Part shown: positions 15,947 to 23,985 of the stretch, in pieces | Layout: each line of letters starts with the position of its first letter | How positions within the stretch are numbered: position 1 is the stretch's first letter | Assembly (NCBI GenBank): GCA_022769665.1 | Contig: JALEIR010000032.1 | Span: 1 to 64,000, forward strand | Reading direction: 5' to 3' | Length of the DNA stretch: 64,000 nt | DNA from: Lachnospiraceae bacterium | GTDB taxonomy: Bacteria; Bacillota; Clostridia; Lachnospirales; Lachnospiraceae | Program-made: the position numbers and the translations under genes | The notes under the pieces: model-generated | What the model saw: the letters and a program-made list of their open reading frames with translations, nothing else | The model's database searches: none | Told to the model about the DNA's origin: nothing

Positions 15947-16531
15947 AAGATCTTTAGCGATTCCTGCAAGAATATCAACAGTTTTTTCCACACCGAACCG
16001 GGAGGAATCAATCATCAAATCCTTGTTTGTAGAGGGACCGTTATATTCCGGACAATACCGTCTGTGATACAGCTCTCTGGAGCGGTCAACCTCTCTTATC
16101 ATTTTTTTCGCTGTCTTCTCATCCATTTTCAGGATTTCCGTACAGTTTCTTAATCGTGCCTCCACAGGAGCATAGACATAAACATTCAAATGATTTTCCA
16201 TATCCATCAGAATACTGTCGGCACAACGTCCGACAATGATGCAGGACTCCTTTTTGGCCAGATCGCGGATGATGTTTTCCTGAATGCTGAAAATTTCGTC
16301 CTGCATGCTTCCAATGCCCATGCCCAGAGGATATTGACGCTTAAAAAAAGCGGTGTTGGGATTTTCTTCTTTGTCGCTGATTACAGAGACAGGCAGTCCC
16401 ATGCGTTTTGCGGTTTCTTCCACGATATCCCTGTCGTAAAATTCTATTTGCAGAATCTCGGACAAATGCTGTGCAATGGTCCGGCCGAGACTTCCGAATT
16501 GTCTGGAAATGGTGATTACATACTGCTTCAT
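15935..16531 (-). CDS. cytidylate kinase-like family protein
   Basis: 198 residues. The N-terminus VITISRQFGSLGRTIAQHLSEIL is the diverged P-loop region of the cytidylate kinase-like AAA family (Pfam Cytidylate_kin2), followed by FYDRDIVEETA and later IIVGRCAD and the R-rich LYHRRYCPEY segment. Members are common near transporters in Clostridia; the substrate is unknown. It is the last gene of the amino-acid ABC operon, 18 bp after the second permease. Confidence 0.8.
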   Translation of the reverse strand: MKQYVITISRQFGSLGRTIAQHLSEILQIEFYDRDIVEETAKRMGLPVSVISDKEENPNTAFFKRQYPLGMGIGSMQDEIFSIQENIIRDLAKKESCIIVGRCADSILMDMENHLNVYVYAPVEARLRNCTEILKMDEKTAKKMIREVDRSRELYHRRYCPEYNGPSTNKDLMIDSSRFGVEKTVDILAGIAKDLFGE

Positions 16532-16549
16532 AACGAATTTCGCCTCCTG

Positions 16550-17314
16550 TTATTCTGCTTTGACGGGAAGTGCCCGTTTCTTTTTCTCTTGCATACTTCT
16601 CACAATGCAGGACAGTGAAAAGTTGATGACAAAGTAAATCAGGCAGGCAAAACCGAACAGTACAAAGACATCAGACACATTTACTGTGTTTAACCCATTG
16701 TATCTGTGCGCGGAGCTTAACAGCTTTTTCACTCTCGACATCAACTCGATGGTAGCTACGTTTGCCAGATAAGAGGAATCCTTGACTGTGGTGATAACCT
16801 GGCTGAGCAGAGTCGGCACGATATTTCGGTAAGCCTGGGGCAGGACAATATACCACATAATCTGAATGGTGTTAAATCCCTGGGAGTGTCCCGCCTCAAA
16901 TTGCCCCTGTGCCACGGAATTTAATCCGCCGCGCACAATTTCCGCAATAACAGAAGAAGTAAAAAGTATCAATGCGATTACCGTTTTGAACAACAGTTTC
17001 ACCTCAGCGGAGGACAAACCGAACATTTTTTTCTCCAGAAAAGCAGGACAGGGACAAAAAACCAAACAAATAAACAACCATAAAAGCAAAGGGGTGTTTC
17101 GGAACACTTCTATGTACGCGGTGGAAAGCCATTTGAAAACCCGTGCGGGACCTCTGTTGCAGTAGTTTCGAAGCAATGCCAGCAGAGAACCGATTACCAG
17201 GCCCAGAAGAACGGCAGTCACCGAAATAATCAACGTAAACAGCACACCCTTTAAGATATAAATCAGAACAGCGGAATTTGTAATAATGGAGATACTTCCT
17301 TTTAAATTTTCCAT
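16550..17314 (-). CDS. polar amino-acid ABC transporter permease (second)
   Basis: 254 residues, HisM/GlnP-type inner-membrane subunit. The N-terminal periplasmic-side helix is followed by the family motif YIEVFRNTPLLLWLF (about 67-81) and the EAA loop GQFEAGHSQGFNTIQIMWYIVLPQA (about 137-161) that contacts the ATPase. It starts 3 bp after the first permease stop. The long loop around PCPAFLEKKMFG is a variable region. Confidence 0.92.
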   Translation of the reverse strand: MENLKGSISIITNSAVLIYILKGVLFTLIISVTAVLLGLVIGSLLALLRNYCNRGPARVFKWLSTAYIEVFRNTPLLLWLFICLVFCPCPAFLEKKMFGLSSAEVKLLFKTVIALILFTSSVIAEIVRGGLNSVAQGQFEAGHSQGFNTIQIMWYIVLPQAYRNIVPTLLSQVITTVKDSSYLANVATIELMSRVKKLLSSAHRYNGLNTVNVSDVFVLFGFACLIYFVINFSLSCIVRSMQEKKKRALPVKAE

Positions 17315-17317
17315 AAT

Positions 17318-18040
17318 CTACGCCATCCTTTCCGTATTCTGACCAACCTTGGCGGTACGTACATCCCGCTTCTTCAAGGAAATTTCCCACATGCTTGCAA
17401 GGGAGGACAGAGGGCAACATACAAGGAAAAACAGTAGTCCGCTGACCAGATAAGCAGGTGCGTAAGCACCACCGGTGGATTCTCCCGTTACAAAGTTGTA
17501 GGTGGCGGAAATCAAATCTGTTCCGCCCACTATGTAGAGACAGGAGGTATTCTTTATCAGATTGACCACCTGATTGACCATAGGCGGCAAAATAATTTTG
17601 ATACTTTGAGGCAGGATGATATAGTACATTTTTCGGACATATCCGAATCCCTGGGAATCGGCAGCCTCAAACTGACCCTTGGGAATTGCCTGTATGCCGG
17701 CCCGGATTACCTCGGATACATAGGCCCCGTGGTAAACCCCAAGGGCAATGATACCGGTTTTGATAATACCGGGACTCATACCGGCGAAAGCCAGAGAATA
17801 ATATAAAAAGCACATTTGCAGGAGGAGCGGCGTGTTTTGAATCAGTTCCACATAAACCCGCGCGATTGCGCGCAACAATTTACTTCCGCCGGTGGCAAAC
17901 AAACCGGAAATGATGCCGATTACCAGTGCCAGCAGCAGTCCGAAAAGAGCCGTCAGGGCTGTGTTTCCCAACCCCTGCAGAAAAACTTCTCGAAAAGTCC
18001 ATATTTTATTCCAGGCATCTGCGGAGAATAATTCACTCAC
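17318..18040 (-). CDS. polar amino-acid ABC transporter permease (first)
   Basis: 240 residues with five or so membrane helices, the YVELIQNTPLLLQMCFLYY motif (about 68-86), and the EAA loop GQFEAADSQGFGYVRKMYYIILPQS (about 122-146). It pairs with the next permease to form the heterodimeric channel. It starts 28 bp after the binding-protein stop. Confidence 0.93.
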   Translation of the reverse strand: MSELFSADAWNKIWTFREVFLQGLGNTALTALFGLLLALVIGIISGLFATGGSKLLRAIARVYVELIQNTPLLLQMCFLYYSLAFAGMSPGIIKTGIIALGVYHGAYVSEVIRAGIQAIPKGQFEAADSQGFGYVRKMYYIILPQSIKIILPPMVNQVVNLIKNTSCLYIVGGTDLISATYNFVTGESTGGAYAPAYLVSGLLFFLVCCPLSSLASMWEISLKKRDVRTAKVGQNTERMA

Positions 18041-18068
18041 GTCGCTTACCTCCTATCAGAAATCAATT

Positions 18069-18992
18069 TTATTCAATGCCGTTTTCGGCAATCAGTGCGT
18101 CAATGGTTCCGTCAGCCAGCCAACCGGTAATCAGCTCCTCGCAGAGTGCACTGAAATCGGAGCCCTTTGTGGTAGCAATGCCATATTCCTGAGGAGAGAA
18201 CTTGTCAGCAATATAGGAACGGGAATCTGTATTGTATACGGCAAGGATGGACTTATCTACACAGAAAGCATCTACCTCACCGGCACTTAAAGCGGTAGAA
18301 ATGGTAGGGTAATCATCATACTGCTGGAAGCTGATACCGGTTGTCCAGGTAGCAGCGTCAAAGGTATCCGGATCAAAGGATGAACCATCGATAAAACCAC
18401 CGTCAATCATTGCCTTGGTTAAGCTCTTGGCAGAGGTTGAACCGGAGGAAACACCGACTTTTTTGTCAACCAGGTCAGCAAGACTTGTAATTCCTGAGGA
18501 ATTCTCTACCAGAACGGTTACATAATCTGTGTAGTAAGGCGTGGTGAAATCCCAGCTCTTTTTCCGCTCATCGGTGATGGTAAAGGTTGCAAGAACACAG
18601 TCGATATCACCCGAATCCAGAAGTTCGGTTCTGGTGGCGGCGGTAACTGCCGTAAACTCGTAATCTACGCCGAGATATTCCGCAATTTTCTTTGCCAGTT
18701 CAATCTCAAGACCGGAATATTCACCGGTCAGCTCATCCTGATAACCAAATCCCAGTACAGCATTCTTCACACCGACGCGAAGCACACCTCTGTCAACAAT
18801 AGCCTGAACGTCAGGTGCATACTCCGTTGTCGTTTCGGTCTCGGAAGAAACCTCGGAGGAAGACTCTGCAACAGTTTCGGAAGACTCGGATACGGAAGAG
18901 ACTGCCGGAGTTTCTTCAGAACCACAGCCGGATAATACGGACGCAGTCATTACGGCAGCAAGTAACAGTGCTGATAACTTTTTCATTTTCAT
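18069..18992 (-). CDS. amino-acid ABC transporter substrate-binding lipoprotein
   Basis: 307 residues. Lipoprotein signal peptide with lipobox LSGC (Cys about 23), a Ser/Glu/Thr-rich linker (about 25-50), then a family 3 solute-binding domain: GVLRVGVKNAVLGFGYQDELTGEYSGLEIELAKKIAEYLG is the conserved N-terminal block, with the Arg/Asp pattern of polar amino-acid binders. Glutamate/aspartate or glutamine are likely ligands but not proven. The ATG at 18992 is chosen for the GAGGAG six bases upstream. Confidence 0.92.
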   Translation of the reverse strand: MKMKKLSALLLAAVMTASVLSGCGSEETPAVSSVSESSETVAESSSEVSSETETTTEYAPDVQAIVDRGVLRVGVKNAVLGFGYQDELTGEYSGLEIELAKKIAEYLGVDYEFTAVTAATRTELLDSGDIDCVLATFTITDERKKSWDFTTPYYTDYVTVLVENSSGITSLADLVDKKVGVSSGSTSAKSLTKAMIDGGFIDGSSFDPDTFDAATWTTGISFQQYDDYPTISTALSAGEVDAFCVDKSILAVYNTDSRSYIADKFSPQEYGIATTKGSDFSALCEELITGWLADGTIDALIAENGIE

Positions 18993-19010
18993 AACATTCT
19001 CCTCATTTCT

Positions 19011-19039
19011 GCACGGCAATCATGGGAGGGAGCCGTGCG
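19011..19039 (-). other. intercistronic stem-loop between ABC ATPase and binding-protein genes
   Basis: In the 137-bp gap, GCACGGC (19011-19017) and GCCGTGC (19032-19038) form a 7-bp stem with no T-run. Such hairpins often protect the downstream message so that the binding protein is made in excess over the ATPase. This role is inferred. Confidence 0.5.
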
Positions 19040-19129
19040 TTCCCTTTTATTTCAAGCAGCGGATTACATCTGTATTTATGCCTTAACGGTTGTTGGGCTG
19101 ACAGAGCAACACGCTGCAGGAAATCAAAA

Positions 19130-19855
19130 TTATTTGCGGATGATTTTGCTCAGGAACTGCTTTACCCTCTCGTTCTTGGGATTATCGAAAAATTCATCGG
19201 GTGTGCCTTCCTCCAGAATCTGTCCGTCAGCCATGAAGATGATACGGTCGGCAACCTGTTTGGCAAAGCCCATTTCGTGTGTAACCACTACCATGGTGAT
19301 ATTTTCCTTTGCCAGTTTAATCATGACATCCAAAACCTCTTGTATGGTTTCAGGGTCCAGTGCGGAGGTAGGTTCGTCAAAAAGAATAATTTTTGTCTGT
19401 GCGCAGAGTGCTCTTGCGATAGCGATACGCTGCTGCTGGCCGCCGGAAAGGGTTGTGGGGTAGACATGAGCTTTGTCGGTCAGCCCTACCACATCCAGAT
19501 AATGATATGCCAGATTCTCTGCTTCTTTTTTGCTCTTATGGTGAAGCTTCATAGGCGCCAGCGTCAGATTTTTTAACACCGTCATATGCGGATACAGGTT
19601 AAACTGCTGGAATACCATAGATGTGGTGTCGCGTACAAGCTTTGTCTTGTTCTTGTGAGTTAACTCCTGCCCGTCAATATAGATGTGACCGCTGGTGGGA
19701 GTCTCCAGGTAATTCATACAGCGAACGGTGGTGGACTTACCGGAGCCGGAAGGCCCGATGATGACCAGCTTTTCACCTTCCTTGACCTCCAGGTTCACAT
19801 CCTTCAACACGTGCAAATCGCCGAAATATTTGTTGACATTTTCCAGTTTAATCAT
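19130..19855 (-). CDS. polar amino-acid ABC transporter ATP-binding protein
   Basis: 241 residues. Walker [10 protein letters not shown] (about 35-43), Q-loop [11 protein letters not shown], signature LSGGQQQR (about 133-140), Walker [13 protein letters not shown], and switch His in VVVTHEM. This is the GlnQ/HisP type that powers uptake of polar amino acids. It is the first gene of the five-gene operon. The ATG at 19855 is chosen; a TTG at 19861 lies at better spacing from AAAGG and is an alternative. Confidence 0.93.
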   Translation of the reverse strand: MIKLENVNKYFGDLHVLKDVNLEVKEGEKLVIIGPSGSGKSTTVRCMNYLETPTSGHIYIDGQELTHKNKTKLVRDTTSMVFQQFNLYPHMTVLKNLTLAPMKLHHKSKKEAENLAYHYLDVVGLTDKAHVYPTTLSGGQQQRIAIARALCAQTKIILFDEPTSALDPETIQEVLDVMIKLAKENITMVVVTHEMGFAKQVADRIIFMADGQILEEGTPDEFFDNPKNERVKQFLSKIIRK

Positions 19856-19896
19856 TTGCAACCAGACCTTTCCCGCATAAAGGTTTCAATGCGAAA

Positions 19897-19951
19897 TTTT
19901 CGGATAAAAAAAGGCGCTTTCTGTTCCCATGGAATCAGAAAACACCTTTGT
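19897..19951 (-). terminator. promoter-proximal terminator (possible attenuator) of the ABC operon
   Basis: On the minus strand AAGGTGTTTTCTG pairs with CAGAAAGCGCCTT across a 12-nt loop (arms about 19936-19948 and 19911-19923 on the plus strand) and is followed by seven T. It lies about 20 bases after the predicted transcription start and about 50 bp before the first gene, so it can stop transcription before the operon. Confidence 0.75.
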
Positions 19952-19971
19952 TTCCTTTTTAATGATTATAA

Positions 19972-20000
19972 AGTATACACGAATACAATAATAATGTCAA
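19972..20000 (-). promoter_or_regulatory. consensus promoter of the amino-acid ABC operon
   Basis: Minus strand: TTGACA (20000-19995), 17 bp, TATACT (19977-19972). A near-perfect sigma-A promoter about 117 bp upstream of the ATPase gene. Confidence 0.88.
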
Positions 20001-20105
20001 TACAAAAATACAATAATTTCCGCTGCATTATTGACAGAAGAATAAATATCGGTTGCAATCAGGCAATAACAAAGGCAAAAAGCATAGAGAAACGAGGGAC
20101 AAATT

Positions 20106-21462
20106 ATGAAGGAGAAGGAGTTGGATCTTTTTTGCCATGCCGATACCGTTAATGAGCTGTTGGCCCGCTATGGCGTAAAATTCGGAATTTATAAAAACGG
20201 AACCTTTCGGGAACAGCTGTTTCCGTTTGATGCCATTCCCCGGGTGATTACGAAAAAGAATTTGATTATCTTGAAAAAGGACTGAAGCAGAGAGCGGTGG
20301 CCCTTAACGCTTTTATTAAGGATATTTACCATGAAAAAAGGATTGTAAAGAATGGGGTGGTACCGGAGGAATTTGTCTATGCTTCCGGCGGATATCTGTC
20401 ACAATGTGAGGGAGTGATGCCGCCGAAAGGTATATACAACCATATATCCGGAATTGATCTGGTTCAGGGCAAGGATGGGGAATGGTATGTATGGAGGATA
20501 ATCTGCGGGTACCTTCAGGGGCATCTTATCCGATGATTGCCAGGAATTTGTGCCGAAAGGCCAGCCCGAAAACCTTTGAGAGCATACCCATGGAGGACAA
20601 CCGGAATTACGCACAGATTTTAAAGAGAACCATGGATTATGTAAATACAGGAGGACACAATGTTATACTGACGCCGGGACGATATAATTCCGCATATTTT
20701 GAGCATTCTTATCTGGCAGAGCAGACAGGGGCTCATCTGGTTACGGGAAGTGAACTGATTGTGGAAAAAGATCATTTATACTTTATTGACTATTCGGGGC
20801 GAAAGGAACCTGTTGGAGCAGTGTATCGGAGAATTTCCGACGAATATCTGGATCCTATCGCTGCCGGAATCTTTGAGGCAGTGAAGGATTATGAATACGG
20901 TATGCAGTTTGCATCCTTTTATATGCCGGGAGCCTTTCTGCCCCATGTACGAATTATGAAGACCGGGCTGGAGGATCAAGAACTTGCCTGCAAATTCGGT
21001 CTGCCCTATGTGGTGCTTCACAATCCCAGGCCTTTTGATACAACTACATTAAACTATAACTGGCAGATTTGGGAGACAAAGGCTTTTTCCATCTACACCA
21101 CCAATACAGCCAGATTGGATAAAAAAAGTGCCGGAGAGGCTGTGGAGGCTATATTGAATTTTCTTTCACAGCAGGGGATTGTGAGTTACCATCGGTACAG
21201 AGGTTATCATTCCAGGGTAATTGACAGCAGTTCTATGATACCGGTAAGAACCGATGCGGCAGGCTTTTTTGACAGTAAGGTGGATGTGGGGGAGGAGGTC
21301 CTGAAAGGACAATTGCTTGCCACGATACAGGATGTCTATACAGCGGAAATCATCGGAGAACTGCATTCGCCGATTAACGGGGTTGTGGCGTTCATGCATG
21401 ATGAACCCATGACCTATGCCAATACCGCAGTGTTTAAGATTATTGAGGAAGAGCCCTGGTAA
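20106..21462 (+). pseudogene. broken chimera: circularly permuted ATP-grasp front joined to M14/AstE-type deacylase end
   Basis: Three reading-frame pieces form one damaged gene. Piece 1 (20106-20285) contains FPFDAIPRVI, a signature of circularly permuted ATP-grasp proteins. Reading continues in another frame (to about 20490) with EKGLKQRAVALNAFI, VVPEEFVYASGGYL and GIDLVQGKDGEWYV, and in a third (from about 20494) with EDNLRVPSGASYP, all in family order. One missing base near the A-run 20253-20257 and one near 20489-20493 explain the shifts. After EYLDP (about 20855) similarity changes to an aspartoacylase/succinylglutamate-desuccinylase-like (M14) C-terminal half (FDTTTLNYNWQIW, then a lipoyl-like GELHSPINGVVAF barrel). 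The ATP-grasp C-terminal half and the M14 zinc-site half are missing. A good ribosome site (GAGGGAC) still precedes 20106. Confidence 0.78.
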
Positions 21463-21470
21463 GGCTGTCC

Positions 21471-21499
21471 TTGCATTCGTTGGGTTGTAAGAATATAAT
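21471..21499 (+). promoter_or_regulatory. promoter placed for a leaderless start of the Mrr-like gene
   Basis: TTGCAT (21471-21476), 17 bp, TATAAT (21494-21499). The first ATG of the gene (21506) begins where transcription should start, and no ribosome site is visible between. Confidence 0.75.
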
Positions 21500-21505
21500 G
21501 TGTTT

Positions 21506-21958
21506 ATGGAAAACCAAAACACACTTATGCTTATAATTATATTATCCATTGTTGCTGTCGGGCTGATACTGGCGATAATTCTGCTGAGACGTCGCAAAGT
21601 CATACCCTCCGATATTGATTTGATGGAGGGTCATGATTTTGAGTACTATTGTGCCGAATTACTGAAAAAACGTGGGTTTCAGGAAGTGGAGGTTACAAAG
21701 GGAAGCGGGGATTACGGCATCGATATCCTTGCGGAAAAGGAAGGAGTTACCTACGCTATCCAGTGCAAATGTTATACCGCACCGGTGGGAGTCAAGGCAG
21801 TACAGGAAGCCTACGCCGGACGGGATTATTATGACCGGATGGTGGGGGCGGTGCTGACCAACCAATACTTTACCCAGCCGGCGGTGGAGGCGGCAAAGAA
21901 GCTGAAAATACTGTTATGGGACCGAGGTTATTTGGAATCCATGATAGATGAGAAATAA
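21506..21958 (+). CDS. membrane-anchored Mrr-like restriction endonuclease-fold protein
   Basis: 150 residues. One membrane helix (about 6-28, LIIILSIVAVGLILAIILL), a basic stretch, then an Mrr-cat type PD-(D/E)XK domain: EGHDFEYYCAELLKKRGF, GSGDYGIDILAE (catalytic Asp), and YAIQCKCY (QxK, catalytic). All core residues are present, so nuclease activity is possible. Membrane-bound Mrr-like proteins are widespread and not clearly restriction enzymes; there is no methylase next door. The start is ATG 21506; a GTG at 21500 overlaps the -10 flank and is less likely. Confidence 0.83.
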   Translation: MENQNTLMLIIILSIVAVGLILAIILLRRRKVIPSDIDLMEGHDFEYYCAELLKKRGFQEVEVTKGSGDYGIDILAEKEGVTYAIQCKCYTAPVGVKAVQEAYAGRDYYDRMVGAVLTNQYFTQPAVEAAKKLKILLWDRGYLESMIDEK

Positions 21959-21981
21959 CATCGGTCCCATTGGGACCACGG

Positions 21982-23805
21982 TTATGGCGACACTTCCGTC
22001 AGGAGCTCGTTGAGTGACAGAAAATCCGCGGGACCGTTATCCAGATAGAAGCAGTGGAAGCGGTAATCACTGTAATCATCTCCCCAAAGAGACCGGGCTC
22101 TTTCCCGCAGGGAGAGTATTTCGAGATAACCCAGATAATACTTCAGATAATTACAGGGTTCCTGGACAATGTAGGTATATATGGCCCTGACAGAGGAGGA
22201 ATCATCAATACCGAATTTCTCAAGGACTTTGGCAACCTGACTGTAGGAAGCATTTTCATAATGAATCATGATATCCAGTAGAGAATAAAGGCATAACTGC
22301 AGACTGCGGTTATGCTTTTCTGTTTGGACCCAAAGTGCATCCTGTCCCCGGTTGGTTTCCTGAAGCATAGCGGAAGCATAGTCATAAGACATAAACTCTA
22401 CATACAAAGCCCATCCCTCCAGATAACCGCCATACCAAAGAAGTTCTTTTACGGGACGTTCTCCCCGGGATAGATCGGTTCTGTTATGATAGGTGTTTTG
22501 ATAGAGATGTCCGGGGTAACCTTCGTGCGCCAGGGTAGTGTACAGCTCAAGGCCTTTTGGCGTCTTAGGCTCGTTGATATAAATCACATTCCATGTGGTG
22601 TCATCCAGGGGCGTTGTCAGGTAAAATGCCGGTGCACAATAGTCCGACAGACTTTGGGAAACTGCTTTTATGGACACGGAGCAGTTGTCGCCGGGAACTG
22701 CAGGAAAATTGCCGGTCATGCGACCCTTTAGGTCAGTCAGCATCTGTGCAGCATTCTCATAAGGAAAGTCAACGGACTCGTCATTACTATATTTTTGGGC
22801 AATCTCGGGATGCTCCGACAACAGTGCGCGGAGCGTTTCAAATTCCCGGGTAAAATATGTAGTCAACAGTTCCTGAATCTGGGAAACGGAGCGATAGGAA
22901 CCTGTTTCCGAAATGAGAAGGGATTCGTAATATTCCTTTCCCCGAGGAAAGGCAGCCAACCCGGTGAGAGGGACGGACTCATCCTCCAGAATCAACAGTC
23001 CGTCTCCCAAAGCCGTATAAGCAGGCAGTAACACAGTTTTCAATAATCTGTCGTTTGTGTTGATATATTTTTGAGCCTCCTCCGGGGTAATCAGGTTTGC
23101 GTCGGTAAGAGATTCCAGACGTTCACGGAAGGTGGTTTGTAAAAAATGGGTACCGGACTGAAGAGAGGAGGCCGAAATAACTGTATCGCATTGTTCCCGG
23201 ACACTTTTCAGAGAGGCAGCAGGCATGAGAAGTCCGGCATCGGCCTTTTCCTGTTCATAAAGAAGGAGTGAGGCAAAATATTGGTCAGTCTGTTCCAACA
23301 GGGACAGATAATCTTCCACATCCCGCTTGCTGCGAAAGGTATATTCCGCCAGCAGAATGGGAAGCTGGGACTGCATGCCGGAAGAAGGGGACAGAGGCTC
23401 GTTGTAATAGGAAAAGCTGCTGAGGGTCAGAGAATTTTCGAGATAACGGACCAAAAGCCTGTGCAGCCATGCATCTGAGGCTTCCAGTTTATTCCGGTTC
23501 AAAGACTTTAGGGAAGCAAGAGTGTTTTCCAGCGAAATCTGTCCCTGCCTGGAAGCATCCGCACAGTAACCCGGAAGTACAGGGTCATATTCACAGATAC
23601 CGAAGTCAGAGGGAAAGGCAATGGTATAATGCATATTCAGCGTATTGGAGATCATTTCTTCCGTAAAAAGACGAGAGGTGATGTTGGTGAAACGCTTTTC
23701 GTCTTTTTGGTATGAGAAGAGAAATAAAGTCAGGAAAGTAAATGCCAGAAGCAGTATGACCATTAGGAGTAACTGTTTTAATGTAAGTAAGGGACGTTTT
23801 TTCAA
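21982..23805 (-). CDS. DUF885 family protein (putative membrane-anchored metallopeptidase)
   Basis: 607 residues. N-terminal signal anchor (about 10-30, LLLMVILLLAFTFLTLFLF) and a large extracytoplasmic domain with the DUF885 signature HEGYPGHLYQ (about 432-441), a likely zinc site, and a later GWALYVE (Glu ligand). No function is established for most family members; peptidase activity is inferred from the motif. The start appears to be TTG (23805) with only a weak ribosome site; the next ATG would remove the basic head of the anchor. The unrelated araR gene diverges from it. Confidence 0.85.
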   Translation of the reverse strand: MKKRPLLTLKQLLLMVILLLAFTFLTLFLFSYQKDEKRFTNITSRLFTEEMISNTLNMHYTIAFPSDFGICEYDPVLPGYCADASRQGQISLENTLASLKSLNRNKLEASDAWLHRLLVRYLENSLTLSSFSYYNEPLSPSSGMQSQLPILLAEYTFRSKRDVEDYLSLLEQTDQYFASLLLYEQEKADAGLLMPAASLKSVREQCDTVISASSLQSGTHFLQTTFRERLESLTDANLITPEEAQKYINTNDRLLKTVLLPAYTALGDGLLILEDESVPLTGLAAFPRGKEYYESLLISETGSYRSVSQIQELLTTYFTREFETLRALLSEHPEIAQKYSNDESVDFPYENAAQMLTDLKGRMTGNFPAVPGDNCSVSIKAVSQSLSDYCAPAFYLTTPLDDTTWNVIYINEPKTPKGLELYTTLAHEGYPGHLYQNTYHNRTDLSRGERPVKELLWYGGYLEGWALYVEFMSYDYASAMLQETNRGQDALWVQTEKHNRSLQLCLYSLLDIMIHYENASYSQVAKVLEKFGIDDSSSVRAIYTYIVQEPCNYLKYYLGYLEILSLRERARSLWGDDYSDYRFHCFYLDNGPADFLSLNELLTEVSP

Positions 23806-23897
23806 GAGAAGCTCGCCTGTTTCGATTGGTGTTGTTCATTTATATGTAAAAAATAAATTTGTGATACCTGTAAATGAAACAGACAAAAGGAATATAA

Positions 23898-23916
23898 AGT
23901 TGTATTAAATACAACT
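23898..23916. promoter_or_regulatory. palindromic operator, probable AraR box
   Basis: AGTTGTATTAAATACAACT is a perfect 9+1+9 palindrome located 34 bp upstream of the araR -35 element. It carries the TTGTA...TACAA half-sites of known AraR operators (family knowledge). It could serve autoregulation of araR and control of the downstream genes. Confidence 0.7.
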
Positions 23917-23950
23917 AATGGAAATGTGTGCATTAAATGTAAAAGATGTA

Positions 23951-23979
23951 TTGACTGGGAATGACAACTCGGATATACT
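23951..23979 (+). promoter_or_regulatory. araR promoter (leaderless configuration)
   Basis: TTGACT (23951-23956), 17 bp, TATACT (23974-23979). The araR ATG begins 7 bases after the -10, where transcription should start. Confidence 0.82.
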
Positions 23980-23985
23980 GAACAC

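Noticed and set aside
21506-21958. Restriction-modification system around the Mrr-like gene
   Set aside because: No methylase or specificity gene nearby; membrane-anchored Mrr-like proteins usually occur alone.
21963-21978. GGTCCCATTGGGACC palindrome as strong terminator
   Set aside because: It lies between convergent genes but has no T-run on either strand; at most a weak terminator, so not listed.
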